Assembly: GCA_033220425.1 (NCBI GenBank)
Contig: CM065650.1
Coordinates: forward strand, 2,790,001 to 2,854,000
Direction: 5' to 3'
From: Lepraria neglecta
Taxonomy: Eukaryota > Ascomycota > Lecanoromycetes > Lecanorales > Stereocaulaceae
Length of the DNA: 64,000 nucleotides
The stretch's first letter is position 1; each line of letters begins with the position of its first letter. Below are positions 33,218 through 43,275 of this stretch, one piece after another. Under the pieces are notes generated by a model that saw only the letters and a list, made by a program, of their open reading frames with translations, was not told where the DNA came from and did not search any database. The position numbers and the translations under genes were made by a program.

Positions 33218-34390
33218 TTCGGTGACATCTCCAGGTCCATAGCGGAGTCCAATATCGGTGGTTCCGGCTAGATATTTGGCAATCCGCTTGGCGGCATTGA
33301 AATGCTCGGTTGTAGGGTTGTTTGAATAGCGTCCACATTTGCCAACTGCGTATGCAGTCTGGTTGATGTAGATAGTGCGATTGGGACGATCCCGCATAAT
33401 TGAAATTCCCAGATACCAGTTGATGTCGCCGAGGTGTTTCATTCGGAAGCGTCCATCTAACTGTGTCTTGAATTCTGAGATCAATTGCTTATTGGGGGCG
33501 CATATGAGTATGTCGTCCACGTAAATAGCAACTATTATACCATTCTTATCGGTGAAGATTGAGTGGTCCTTTATGAGTCTCGTATACCTAAGAGACTCTA
33601 TGAACTCTCGAATGATGGTGTACCACTCGCGGGGAGACTGTTTTAATCTGTACAGTGCACGGCGGAGTCGGCAAGCATTGTTGCGGTTCCCATTGGTAAA
33701 ACCATGGGGTTGCTCGACCTATACTTCTTCTTTTAGGGATGACTCTAGGAAGGCGGTGATAACGTCTGATTGCTCTATCTCGTAGTCGTACTTAGCGCAG
33801 AGGGCCATGAGCATTCTTACCGCAGTTGCTTTGGCAGTGCTTGAGAAGGTCTTATTGTAGTCAACACCATGGGTCTGCCTGAATCCTTTAACGACCTATC
33901 TAGCCTTGTAGCGGGCGATGTTTCCTTCCGAATCTAGCTTCAGGGCGAGGACCTACCGACCTGGCAAAGCCTTCCTGCCATTTGGCAGAGGTGCGGGTAT
34001 ATCCCATGTTCCCATCTCTTTCAGCGAGTTGAGCTCTTCTTGTAGGGCAATTATCCATTTATCTTTATCTGGGCCCTTGAGAGTATCGTCGATAGTAGCG
34101 GGGACGGCAGGAGTCTGATCGACAGTGACCTTGCAAGCTCTCGCGGCAAATCCCTTCTTCTTATACTCCCTGACACTATGAAGTTGCTTGTAATTAGGCT
34201 TCTCCTGAGTACGGGTTCGTGTAGGCCGTATATTTGGATCAGGAGATGGATCGGGTGAAGAATCTGGTTCAAACCACTCGTCTCTAGAATTAGAAGGTAG
34301 TGCAACTTCTTCTGCAGGCAATACGTCAGTGGCGTCGTCGACTGCTTCAGTCTCAGTAGGAACGAGAGGTGTGTTGACAGTAAAGAACTG
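33218..34390 (-). pseudogene. copia reverse transcriptase region
   Basis: Reverse transcriptase (RVT_2 type) with blocks ALQEELNSLKEMGTWD, then VLALKLDSEGNIARYKAR, GFRQTHGVDY, FSSTAKATAVRMLMALCA, RLKQSPREWY and the catalytic YVDDILI, then MKHLGDINWYLGI. TAG codons at 33953-33955, 33896-33898 and 33719-33721 interrupt one frame whose sense is otherwise continuous; the first two replace expected Trp. The linker upstream is rich in Pro, Asp and Ser, as is usual between integrase and reverse transcriptase. Confidence 0.92.
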
Positions 34391-34458
34391 CTAGGAGTCG
34401 TTTTCGTCGAACTCGTCCTCCCCCCTATTTCTTTATTGTCGACAGAAGTGTTGAGTTC

Positions 34459-35400
34459 CTAATTAACCCATGCAGAGAGAATTACCTGCTTCCGTTCGAG
34501 ATCCCAGAAGCGGTACTGGTTATTGTTCTTCCTATAGCCTAGGAATTTGCATCTAATGGCCTTATTATCCAACTTCTTCAATGAAGGATTCGTGTTGTAG
34601 ATGTAGGCGATGCATCCAAATGGCTTAAGGTAGCTGACATCAGTGTTATTGCCAGTCCAGGCCCCATAGGGTGTAGTGGACGAGTCGAGATATGAGGGTG
34701 ATCTATTCTTAGCATAGACGATGTAGTTAATTGCCTCCCCCCATAGGGATTGGCCAAATCTACCGTCTCGAAGGATTGCCCTCACACGGCCAAATAGCGT
34801 CCGGAATGTGCGCTCCGCAATTGCATTCTGATTGGGCGTATATGGTGTAGAAGGCTCCCATTGAATCTCACGATCCTTCAAGGTATCCTGGACCTCCTTG
34901 CATGCGTAGATAGCCTCGTTATTACTAGTAAAGCGACGTACTGGATGGCCCTGAGTAGCCATCCAGACAAGAAAGTGTCGAATTACAGTAGGAAGTTCTG
35001 ACTTGCGCTTGAGCATATAGATCTAGACTATATCGGTAGCCTTGCAGATAAAGGAGATATAGTAGCGATGTCCTCCCTTAGTAACCTTGATGTGGCCGCC
35101 TCCAGCGATGTCTGAACAGATCTTAGCGCCCTTGACAGTCTCTCGCTTAGAGATATCTTGTCGATGAGGGACACGATTGTGTATCTTAGCCATCTTCCCT
35201 ATGGAGCATTCTTCGCACAGCTTATGCGGAGGAACGTCCTTCTGGAGCATATTAGCTATAATGGCGTTAATCCTAGTAGCAATTTGGGAAAGCTTCTTGA
35301 CGTCTTGTATACCTAAATGGCCAAGGCGTCGGTGCTATTCATCCCAGGAAGCATGATTTGCTGGAGGCTTCTTAGAAGATCTCAGCGCTTGCGGGGGATG
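34459..35400 (-). pseudogene. copia integrase region
   Basis: The integrase N-terminal zinc module (HRRLGHLGIQDVKKL, then CEECSIGKMAK) is followed by the catalytic core (ICSDIAGGGHIKVTKGG.. with the first Asp, TSNNEAIYACKEV, QWEPSTPYTPNQNAIAERT with the Glu). The fold continues to WGEAINYIVYAKNRSP and the C-terminal PFGCIAYIYNTNPSLKKLD. TAGs occur at 35335-35337, 35023-35025 (before IYMLKRKSE, where Trp is usual) and 34459-34461. The second catalytic position reads Asn (SNN) where Asp (SDN) is expected, so the enzyme would be impaired even without stops. Confidence 0.9.
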
Positions 35401-36833
35401 AGTATACTTTAGGTCGAGCAAATAGCTCTTGCTGACGCGGGTGCCTGATAGTACGACCTCTTTATCTTCGGAATCAATGATATTAAAGCGTCCATCCTTG
35501 ATAGAGGCGTAGCAGCCCTTATCTTCGAGGGTTGCAATCGATAGAAGGTTGTAGTCTATATCAGGAATATGATGTACGCCACTAATGCGGACGTATTCAG
35601 CCTTCCTATTGAGAACTCTTGGATATAGTGCAGTACCGATCCCGAGGACCCTTAGAGCCTTGCCATCGATAACAGTAAGGGTCTCATTACTTGGCTCATA
35701 GTCTTCGAACTTGGATCGATCCTACAGCGTATATACGTCAGAGGCGGTATCCATATAGACGGCTTGTTCCTTTGGTGCAGAAGTGATTGATGTATTGATA
35801 ACCTTGGTACTGAAGGACCTCGTAATGCGAGCTGTTGACTGAGACGATTCTTCAGTACTCCCATTGTGTCTGGCAGAAGAGGCTTTCTTCTGTTGGTTCT
35901 CTATTAGTAGATCTTCCCTTCCTTTGGACGTAGGTGCTTATGTAGATAGTAGCAGTGAGTGTCGCCGTGTCGATGTGAGCCGTAGCAGCTATAGGGAGGA
36001 GTTCCGAGATCCTTTCGATCACCTGGTTTAGCGTCTTTTGCAGTATCCTTCTTCTTCTTCCTCTGGTGCTGTGGCTTTTCCGGCTTATCTTGCTTTCTAA
36101 ATCTAGCTGCTATAGCCTTAGATGTCTCTTCTTGGAGTTTAACACGCCGATCGTGTTCTGAGAGAGCGGTTGCTATATCGTCGATATCGAGTTCTTTTCC
36201 AGATGCCTTTGACGCCTGGATTAACTGGAAAGTGTACGGTTCAAGTCCTTCCTCAAGTCCCATTCGGAAGAATAAGGATAGCTGCTAAGTAGGAAGCTCA
36301 ACTCCTATGTTAGCGAGGATGGTTTGTTGCTTCTTGATAGCCTCCGTGTATTCCTGAATGGATTTGTAAGATAAGGACTCGATACGAGCAATTGCAGATA
36401 ATGCTGCATCTCGTGTTGAGAGGTCAGAAGCACTATACTGCTTCTTTAGCTTCTCCCATTGGGTATGGATGGTATCTAAGCCCTTGATGTGTTCTCTGGG
36501 ACCTTCCTTAGTATAGAACACAAGCCGTGTAATACCCTTGCGGTTCTTCTTCTTCTAAGCCTTGGTGTCTTTGTCCCACTGTATAAGTCTTCTCTGGTAG
36601 TCGTCCAATTGGGACTGTGTAGCAGCGACTGCGGGAACTGCAGAACCATCAGCAGCGGTATAGGCTGCTTGATTCATAGGCTGGGGAGGTATATCTGGCA
36701 GGAGTTCTTCGCCACTGACTACCTCCCAGGTCTCGTCCATTTCAAATATTGCCTGCATCTTATATTCAAACCGTGGCCAGTTCTTCGCCCCCTTTAGCTT
36801 CTCGATCTTATAGGTCGTAGACTCCATCGTCAA
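35401..36833 (-). pseudogene. copia gag and protease region
   Basis: Gag starts at ATG 36833 (or a Met two codons in) with YKIEKLKGAKNWPRFEYKMQ, the UBN2-type nucleocapsid fold, and continues in one frame through TAGs at 36555-36557 and 36285-36287. A CCHC-like segment near 35980 is followed by a frame change around 35910. The protease region has MDTASDVYTL, with the catalytic DTA, and a TAG at 35722-35724. Gag and pol seem to have been one reading frame, as in most copia elements. Confidence 0.85.
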
Positions 36834-36974
36834 ACGTCCTGATCTTCTCTGGAGCGGGCAGATTATTGTTTTGCCAATTGGTGTTAAGAAATATCAACAC
36901 TCGGTGGAAGATGGTACAGTATCATTTTACTAAGGGCCTGGAATCAACATTAATAGCTGTCAACGGGTGCTGAA

Positions 36975-36989
36975 CCCGGGCTCATAACC
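36975..36989 (-). other. Primer-binding site, tRNA-iMet anticodon-region type
   Basis: Directly inside the 5' LTR the element's strand reads GGTTATGAGCCCGGG, complementary to CCCGGGCTCATAACC. That matches the anticodon stem-loop of initiator methionine tRNA (CTCATAA core). Use of a cleaved tRNA-iMet half as primer is known for the copia group. The match was judged by eye. Confidence 0.7.
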
Positions 36990-37183
36990 CTTTAGCATAT
37001 GGGCTTGCTAATAAGCTCGTATGAGAAGAACGATGTTCATGTTGCATGCTATTGCTAAATCTATGGAGTCGCGTGCAGAAGTAAATCGACTTTTCGTGGG
37101 CCCAGGCATGTGAAATACTACGCTAACCGCTTTAGGCTTAGTGCAAGGGGCATCGCCAGAGATTCCACCACATAATGCTAACG
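36990..37183 (-). repeat. Right LTR (5' LTR of the element)
   Basis: 194 bp, same ends as the left LTR. It is flanked outside by TGATA at 37184-37188 and inside by the primer-binding site. Confidence 0.93.
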
Positions 37184-37246
37184 TGATATCATACTAGGCA
37201 ATCACTCAAGCTTCTTTCTATCACGAATTAAAAAATTTCTTCTAAA

Positions 37247-37432
37247 CCTCTAGCAGTGTGTCGACTCTAACAATGCAGCTTCTCTCGTCTTGTACCTCTA
37301 ATTCAATACCTCCAGCAGTGTGTCAACTCTAACAATGCAGCTTCTCTCGTCTTGTACCTCTAATTCAATACCTCCAGCAGTGTGTCAACTCTAACAATGC
37401 AGCTTCTACCGTCTTGTACCTCTAATTCAATA
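37247..37432. repeat. Three-copy 62-bp tandem repeat
   Basis: Units at 37247-37308, 37309-37370 and 37371-37432, each beginning CCTCCAGCAGTGTGTCAACT or a close variant and ending CTCTAATTCAATA, with only a few substitutions among them. The array ends two bases from the stop codon of the secreted-protein gene (37434) and starts about 60 bp from the retrotransposon. Confidence 0.95.
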
Positions 37433-37433
37433 C

Positions 37434-38372
37434 TCAAAGCTTCTGCAATCCTTCATCCTCCGGTCCAATATCATACAAGTAGAGCAAAAATCTCATCCGC
37501 CAAGGCGTCCCCTTCAACCGAGGCGGGCAGGAGGGAAGAAGGAACAAGCGAGGAGCCGGTGTAGGCGGAGCCGGTGTAGGCGGAGGAGAAGCGGGAGCGG
37601 AGAGGGGTCGTTGCTCTATTTGGTTTAACAAGTTAGCATTGTTCTCGTTGATCATTAAACAACTAAGACTGAGCTATAGAATAACAATGGGGGACTAGGA
37701 TAGGAGTTGCCTGCTGTGAGATCCAAGAGTAATTTGTGATTCCATTTCAATGGTCGCTGAGACTAGACTAACATGAAATTACTTACAGCGGAGAGATTAC
37801 ATCTTCGTCCAGTTCAACTGGAAGATGCCTAACCGGGCGACTAGCGGAGCCAACTCCATTCCGAGCCGCGTGGAAACGATAAAAAGGACGGCTGACTATG
37901 TGATTGATGTATTCACACTTAGCATACCATGCAGTATGTTTTTGAGTCTTTAAAAAGCCCAACAGCTCTTTCTCCCGGGTCTTCACTGCCTCTGGCCAGT
38001 CTTCACGCTCCGGATATTTATCATAGATCCCCAGTAGCTCTTTGAAGAGAGTGCCGCGCTCTATGTGTTGCTTATAGGTCCATGGTCGATTCAAGCCCAG
38101 AACAAACCACAAGACACGATGGGCGGCAGAGCCAGGGAATTGATCGGAACAGAAGGTGTAAAAAGTGATGGATGTTCCGATAAGGGTGACAAGGCCGGTT
38201 TTTGAAGCATACCAGGGAGTGGAGTCGGTGTTCTCGTAGGAACCGGCTTTGGTGGCCTCAGCTATAGCTTACATCAGTCTCACTCAACGCAACTAGACTT
38301 GCACTCTTCGTGCTTACAGATGACGAGCTCTGGGAGGAGCAGAAGCACGAAAACGATTCTCAGTGTCGACAT
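37434..38372 (-). CDS. Predicted secreted protein, proline-rich C-terminus
   Basis: Function not recognised. Exons 38318-38372, 37787-38261 and 37434-37668 sum to 765 nt (254 aa). Exon 1 encodes a strong signal peptide (MSTLRIVFVLLLLPELVIS). The middle exon carries WYASKTGLVTLIGTSITFYT, FPGSAAHRVLWFVLGLNRPW and a charged helical stretch. The last exon has a PTPAPPTPAPR tract and ends GTPWRMRFLLYLYDIGPEDE plus six residues. Donors GTAAGC and GTAAGTAA are strong; the acceptors are CTATAG and CTCAG. If the second intron is retained, the protein ends after DEDVISPL at 177 aa. A second hydrophobic stretch (LVTLIGTSITFYTF) might make it membrane-attached. Gene structure is inferred. Confidence 0.6.
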
Positions 38373-38608
38373 GGCTTCCAATTTTCCTCTCAATGACATC
38401 AAATGTGGTTGGTTACAGGACAGTCTACAGCTATTGTTTACGATTATCATCTCTACGTTCCTCCCTCGCAAATTACAGATCATCGCTCCTTCTCAAAATG
38501 ATAAAAAAACTATTATAATTCTATGGTTGTGTTGCTCATGGATACCCTAGCTCCAATTCAATTCAACCGAGCCGAATCCGGGACTCCGTCCAGGGGTTCC
38601 AGCAATTG

Positions 38609-39121
38609 TCAGAGTACACTACCGATCATATTTGCAATTGGTTGAGGCTCTCTATAGCTGCAGTAGATACCAGCGACACCAGTGCTCTGTGTCTGCTGCT
38701 TTATTCCGCTAGAGTCTTCTAGATCTCCGCGCAGAGAGCCAACGATTAAACTCGCCAAAGTCGTCTTTCCAGCGCCTGGTATGCCTTGACAAGCAAGGAC
38801 AGTAAGGTCTCCATTCCTCCACGACATGTACTCTGGGCTCTCGAGTAGCCACTTTCGAGTGCCATAGGTACGGCGCGAAGACAAATCTCCGTGGGTAGCT
38901 TCGAAATCGATTTTCGTGAGCTGCGAGAGCACGTACATTTTATGCTCGTGGTGCTGTTGTTGCAGGACACTGTCGACTTGGTCACTTATCGTTCTCACAC
39001 CGGTCTGGACTTCTTGATGACTTTGATCTAACGTCCGCGATTGATCCCTTTGCTCGTGAAGGATGGTTTTCACGCCTCTGGCGATGCCATCAACCTTGAC
39101 TCGGATCGCACAGCTTGACAT
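38609..39121 (-). pseudogene. Truncated NACHT/NLR-type STAND protein
   Basis: N-terminal part of a fungal NLR-like protein. It has a coiled N-terminal region (residues 1-60), then DFEATHGDLSSRRTYGTRKW, the usual link to a NACHT domain, and a Walker A loop (CQGIPGAGKTTLASLIV). The frame ends about 50 residues later at TGA 38609-38611, in a segment (IANMIGSVL-stop-QLLEP) that would normally continue. No Walker B, NACHT C-terminal half or repeat domain follows. Either a 3'-truncated pseudogene or a short isolated P-loop protein. Such proteins act in fungal non-self recognition and cell death. Confidence 0.75.
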
Positions 39122-39441
39122 TGTCGTTTGCTAGTGCCATTCCATCCAGAATAGATAAAAATAATGGCTCATGTTCTAAGTAGAAGCATCTCTAATGCTT
39201 CAATGATGGAGTTTGATGATGGTACATGTCTCGCTCGTGGTATACCTCCTCCAGCGCGTGGTGGGCCTAAATCTGCTAGACCAATAGAAAATCACAATCT
39301 TAGAGAATTTCATGGTTGTAACCCTTCACGACTGACCTTCCTTCAACATTCAATATTTGTTTGAAAGGTCCAAGCCTTGATCAGGGCTGTTTAACCTGTC
39401 AGGTCTACCGCATCTACCGTATTTGCTGAGCCGGGAGTAGT

Positions 39442-40722
39442 TTAAGATTCCGAAAGAAAGGGTTTCGGGTCCGATGACTCGCAGTTTGCACTACGAGCAG
39501 TGCCCTCAAAGATCATTTCACTTATGACCAAGCCTGTCCCCGGTACATTTTGAATGCCCCATTCGTCATGGCCAGTAGCAAGCCACAGACCTTTAATACC
39601 TGTCGGTCCAACGATAGGTCCAACTTCCTCCCCTTCTTCGTGGGGCCTGATCTGCGCCTTATAGCACACTAGCTTTGTGATTAACTCGCCGTCGTGTATC
39701 TTGTGAGACACTTCGCAGAGTTTCCCATATGTCATTGCAGCTCTCCTCATCGACTTCCACCGAGTCACCGGTAGCTGGTAGACGAACGTCGTAGTCGTCT
39801 AGCCCACATGAGGAGAAGATGTCAAAGTCATTGAGTTCGTCTCCTGGACGGGGGAAGATCTCAAGGAACAGGTCGTCCTTCAGAGGGCCATGCGGAGCCG
39901 GTCCAATGTTTGCGTCAAGGACGAAGGGCGAAAAGCCTTTTGACGGTCGAACAACAATGCTGCGCCCTCTAGGTGCTCCTAAATGTGCCCTGGGAAAGAT
40001 TTTGGGCGTCCATGGCCCAGCCGAGATCAAAACATCGGTAGCAACAAGGGTCTTCGAAGTTCCACTGTCCAGGTATTGAACCGATTTGATGGCCTTTCCG
40101 TCATCACCGTAGTTTATGGCAGTGGCGGATCCAATAACTATGTTTGCACCACTTTCAACGGCCAGCGCGGCCAGCGTCTTCGTGAAGATGAACGGATTCA
40201 CCTGAGCAGAATGGCTTGGAGAACCACTTTCTTCATATGATTTGACACTTTCGTCGAAGAGTCAGTCGGGCTCTGAAGGAAGATTAGTCGATCTTTTTGT
40301 GGGACCATGGCTTGCGCCATTTGTAGCTCTTGAATTCTCATTAAAGTCTTGCCCTTCGAGCTCAGCATTTGCACATTGAACATGCCTATATCTCCAAATC
40401 TTGTCGCCATCATGCTCCTTGGCTAGCTGAGCATGTGTCTTGAAGTTCAATCGTGCCAGACATGTTAGAGTAGCCCAGTCAGCTAGAAGACCACGAGCCT
40501 TTGCAGAAGCACGACCCGCAATTTGACTGGCTTCTAGAATGGTAACGGAATGAATTTTGGGATTAAAATATGCATGGCGGGTGAGGAAATAAGCAGTCGA
40601 GCAGCCAAAGACACCGCCACCTAGCCCTGAGCGTGAGCAGTGAAGGACGTGATGCCAGGATTGGAAGCCATACCAGTGATGACAATATCTTTAGGCTCCG
40701 CGCCTGTGATCTTGATGATCAT
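39442..40722 (-). pseudogene. FAD-dependent (DAO-type, TDA3-like) oxidoreductase, broken
   Basis: FAD-binding oxidoreductase of the DAO fold. From ATG 40722 a short exon (MIIKITGAEPKDIVIT) joins over a 47-nt intron (40627-40673) to GLGGGVFGCSTAYFLT, giving the dinucleotide-binding Rossmann motif. TILEASQIAGRASAKARGLL follows; family members have GxSGKAGG here, so two glycines are replaced. TGA at 40262-40264 interrupts (..EPD-stop-LFDES). The next stretch, from NPFIFTKTLAALAVESGANI, is clean until a one-base frameshift near 39705-39725. After it, GPIVGPTGIKGLWLATGHDE and GIQNVPGTGLVISEMI complete the C-terminus. Two lesions plus altered glycines indicate loss of function. Confidence 0.85.
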
Positions 40723-41305
40723 TGTCCCAAAACAGAGGAGAGTTCTCGGAGATCAATAGATTAGAAAGTGGTGGCGACTGGCTCCCAGGTGACAGAAACT
40801 ACTGGAATGAGGCTCTTTACAAGCCAGTATTTGCGGGATGAGAACTTGGCCAATTGAGGTTTTCCGGTGTTTTACTGGGAGCCTGAGTCAAATGTGTGCT
40901 GCTGTAAACACTAAAGAGCTGGAAACGTATTTTTCAACCATGAAAATGAGTTTCGAACGTGCCAATATTGCGGTGCGATCCCAATGTTTATTGCGAGACT
41001 GAAGTAGCAAATATCAAAATACCGCTAGAGCACAACGGAATACCACCGTAAACCCTAGCTCTAGATTCTCGAAAGCTATCAAAAGCATACAACATCCGAT
41101 CTAAGAATGGCTTCCAGGCTGCTCATGGTCTCATCTATCTGTGAATGGGCTATTATAATGTAGGTGAAAGGCCCAAGCCCGCCTCAAGAGGTATCTAAAA
41201 AGCCACAGTGCAGCAGTAGCCATTTTGCACCATTCCGACAGATATATGAGCTAGATATCTACACTCTCAATCCCATCCTGCGTGTGTACCCAGCCAACTT
41301 GTGGC

Positions 41306-42173
41306 TCAGGTCCGCCTTCTTGGTCCCCCGTCACCCTGTGTATCCATCAGATCCCTCCACCTAACCTTAAACCCAAACACGGTCCGCCTCAACATCTCAT
41401 CTCCCTTATCATCCTCAAACATGACCTTCTCCATCACCTCCTCAACCACCTTCTGAACCTCCAATCCCTTATCTCTGCATAAGTCGAAGAACGCCATATC
41501 ATTTTCCAGTAGCCATGGCCTGTAGGGTGTAAAGAATACTAATGCCTCAGCTTCAGGGGTGCGTGCTAGGGTGTCGAGGATCGTAGAGACAAGCGCGGCG
41601 TGGCAGGAGTGGTTGAAAAGTAGATCGGCTAGGAGGAGAACATCAAATCGCTGCGCTAGTGCAGGAAGGTGGGCTAGGAGGTTTTTGGCGGGAGAACCCC
41701 AGAGGTATCCCTCCGCAATGATGATCGCAGCTGGCTCAGATAGGAGAGCGCAGGTCGTGATGTTGGCCTCCAAGTTCTCAATCAACTCCGCATCCGGATA
41801 GTCCGTCACGACTACTTTCTTTGCACCAAGCGTAGCAGCCACAAGACTAGGCAGACCTGCGCCAGCGCCCAGTTCAAGGATATTTTTGCCATGGACTAGC
41901 TGTGCTGCGTGCTTTTGGAGGTAGGTGGAGAGGACTTGGGCACCATTCCAGAGGTAGTGACCCTATACAGAAAGCTAGTCAGCCAATTGGCGAGGGTAAG
42001 TGGGAAAAAATGAATGCAGGTACCCACAAGGGATTGTGCCCGACTAGGCGGAGACGCAAGATTTGGCCTGAGAGGAGAGTGTGTTCGGTGTATGTAGCCG
42101 GCTTCTCGGGCTCGAAGTAATCATTGGGCTCTTCGAACATGGCATTGTTGAGGTCTACGTCGTCAGAGCTCAT
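41306..42173 (-). CDS. EFM7: Protein N-terminal/lysine methyltransferase EFM7 (Nnt1) family
   Basis: SAM-dependent methyltransferase family; in yeast Efm7 modifies the N-terminal Gly and adjacent Lys of translation elongation factor eEF1A. Exons 42024-42173 and 41306-41962 join in frame to 807 nt (268 aa) over a 61-nt intron (GTACCT...TATAG). Seen: MSSDDVDLNNAMFEEPNDYF start, EHTLLSGQILRLRLVGHNPL, then LWGHYLWNGAQVLSTYL across and after the junction. The SAM-binding motif I is ILELGAGAGLPSL, with VVVTDYPDAELIENL and DVLLLADLLFNHS downstream, all in family order. It is divergently transcribed from the glutathione peroxidase gene, 315 bp away. Intact. Confidence 0.92.
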
Positions 42174-42488
42174 CGTGGGTCAGTAACGAAGGAGTCAAAA
42201 ACTTATGATGCGGTTTGAGTGACCTATCGCAGCTGTGATAAGCAGCAAGCCGATATTCCCACAGATCTTGATAATGCACGCATGACATCGTCCACCAGGC
42301 ACCCAATAGGCGTCGATAAGGGACCATTATGACGTTGATAGCAGCGGGATGTTGCCCTACCATGCCCCGAGCTCCGAGGCGTGGCGCTACGGGTGTATGC
42401 CCAAACAGAGCTACCTCAAAAGTATTTCAAATACAACTATATACCCTAGTCCCGTCTCTTTCATAAGCTGCCTGTTTCAGTCCCTTTG
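42174..42488. promoter_or_regulatory. Shared divergent promoter region, EFM7-like and GPX-like genes
   Basis: The 315-bp gap between two divergent start codons. A TATATA at 42438-42443 lies about 46 bp upstream of the peroxidase ATG, and a CT-rich stretch follows. No other element is recognised. Confidence 0.5.
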
Positions 42489-43275
42489 ATGCAAAGCAGA
42501 CTCCTCCACGCGACTACAAGAAGCTCTATACGTGCAAGCATCCCCAGCATCTCCAAATCGATCCCCCACCACCACTTCGCCAGAGTCCAACAGAGATACA
42601 ACACCATGGCTTCAGCCACCAGCTTCTACGACTTCACGCCTAAAGACAGTACGCTCCCGTTGCGCTCCATTCCTCTACACCTGTAGAACACCAGCTAACC
42701 CTCCTCTCCATCAACAGAAAAAGGCCAACCCTTCCCCCTCTCCGACCTCCGCAACAAAGTCGTCCTCATAGTCAACACAGCTTCCAAATGCGGCTTCACG
42801 CCTCAATTCGAAGGGCTCGAAAAGCTCTACAAGAAAGTCAAGGAGACGAACCCGGATGACTTCGTCATCTTGGGTTTCCCATGTAATCAATTCATGAATC
42901 AAGATCCCGTAAGTCCCCTTTCCTCTTCTTCTTTCCCGACCCTGTATTGCTCAAATGGGCAGCAGCTAATAGGGAGCACACCAGGGCGACAACGACACAA
43001 TCCAATCCTTCTGCCTAACAAACTACGGCGTCTCCTTCCCCATCCTTGGCAAAACCGACGTCAACGGCCCCAACGCCGAGCCCGTCTTCGAGTGGATGAA
43101 ATCCGAAGCGCCCGGCCTGCTAGGCTTGAAGCGTATAAAGTGGAATTTCGAGAAATTTTTGATTGGACGCGATGGCAAGGTCAAGCAGAGGTGGGCGAGT
43201 ACTGCGAAGCCTGAGACGCTGGAAGGCAAGATTTTGGAGGAGTTGAAGAAGGGTGGGGCGAAGAGCGAGCTGTGA
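42489..43275 (+). CDS. Glutathione peroxidase-like thiol peroxidase (Gpx3/Hyr1 type)
   Basis: Thioredoxin-dependent peroxidase and peroxide sensor family. Exons 42489-42648, 42718-42908 and 42985-43275 join to 642 nt (213 aa); introns have branch sites GCTAACC and GCTAATA. Seen: peroxidatic Cys in NTASKCGFT, then [12 protein letters not shown] with the catalytic Gln, then the Cys in [11 protein letters not shown] at the position of the Gpx3 resolving Cys, and the catalytic Trp/Asn in KWNFEKFL. Two in-frame starts exist. ATG 42489 adds about 39 basic/Ser-rich residues resembling a mitochondrial presequence. ATG 42606 (ACCATGGC) would give the normal-length cytosolic form. Dual targeting is inference. 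Confidence 0.95.

Larger units (their letters stand above)
32472..37183 (-). mobile_element. Ty1/copia LTR retrotransposon, minus orientation, nonsense-mutated
   Basis: A 4.7-kb element with both LTRs and a TGATA duplication. Read on the minus strand the order is 5' LTR, primer site, gag, protease, integrase, reverse transcriptase, RNase H, 3' LTR, the copia order. Most conserved blocks can be followed, with about ten TAG codons, at least one TGA and a few frame changes. Several TAGs replace Trp that is conserved in the family, such as before VVKGF at 33896-33898. The LTRs differ at only four substitutions and one indel over ~193 bp, so insertion was fairly recent relative to coding decay. 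Several F-box and NACHT pseudogenes surround it. Confidence 0.95.

Noticed and set aside
32714-36833. TAG read as Trp or Gln (altered code or suppression) in the retrotransposon
   Set aside because: Host genes in this window use TAG as a normal stop, for example the isocitrate lyase/PEP-mutase-family gene at 11896. RIP-type mutation is simpler.
37247-37432. Regular repeats considered as a CRISPR-like array
   Set aside because: Units are directly abutting with no variable spacers, and the genome is eukaryotic; it is a tandem triplication.
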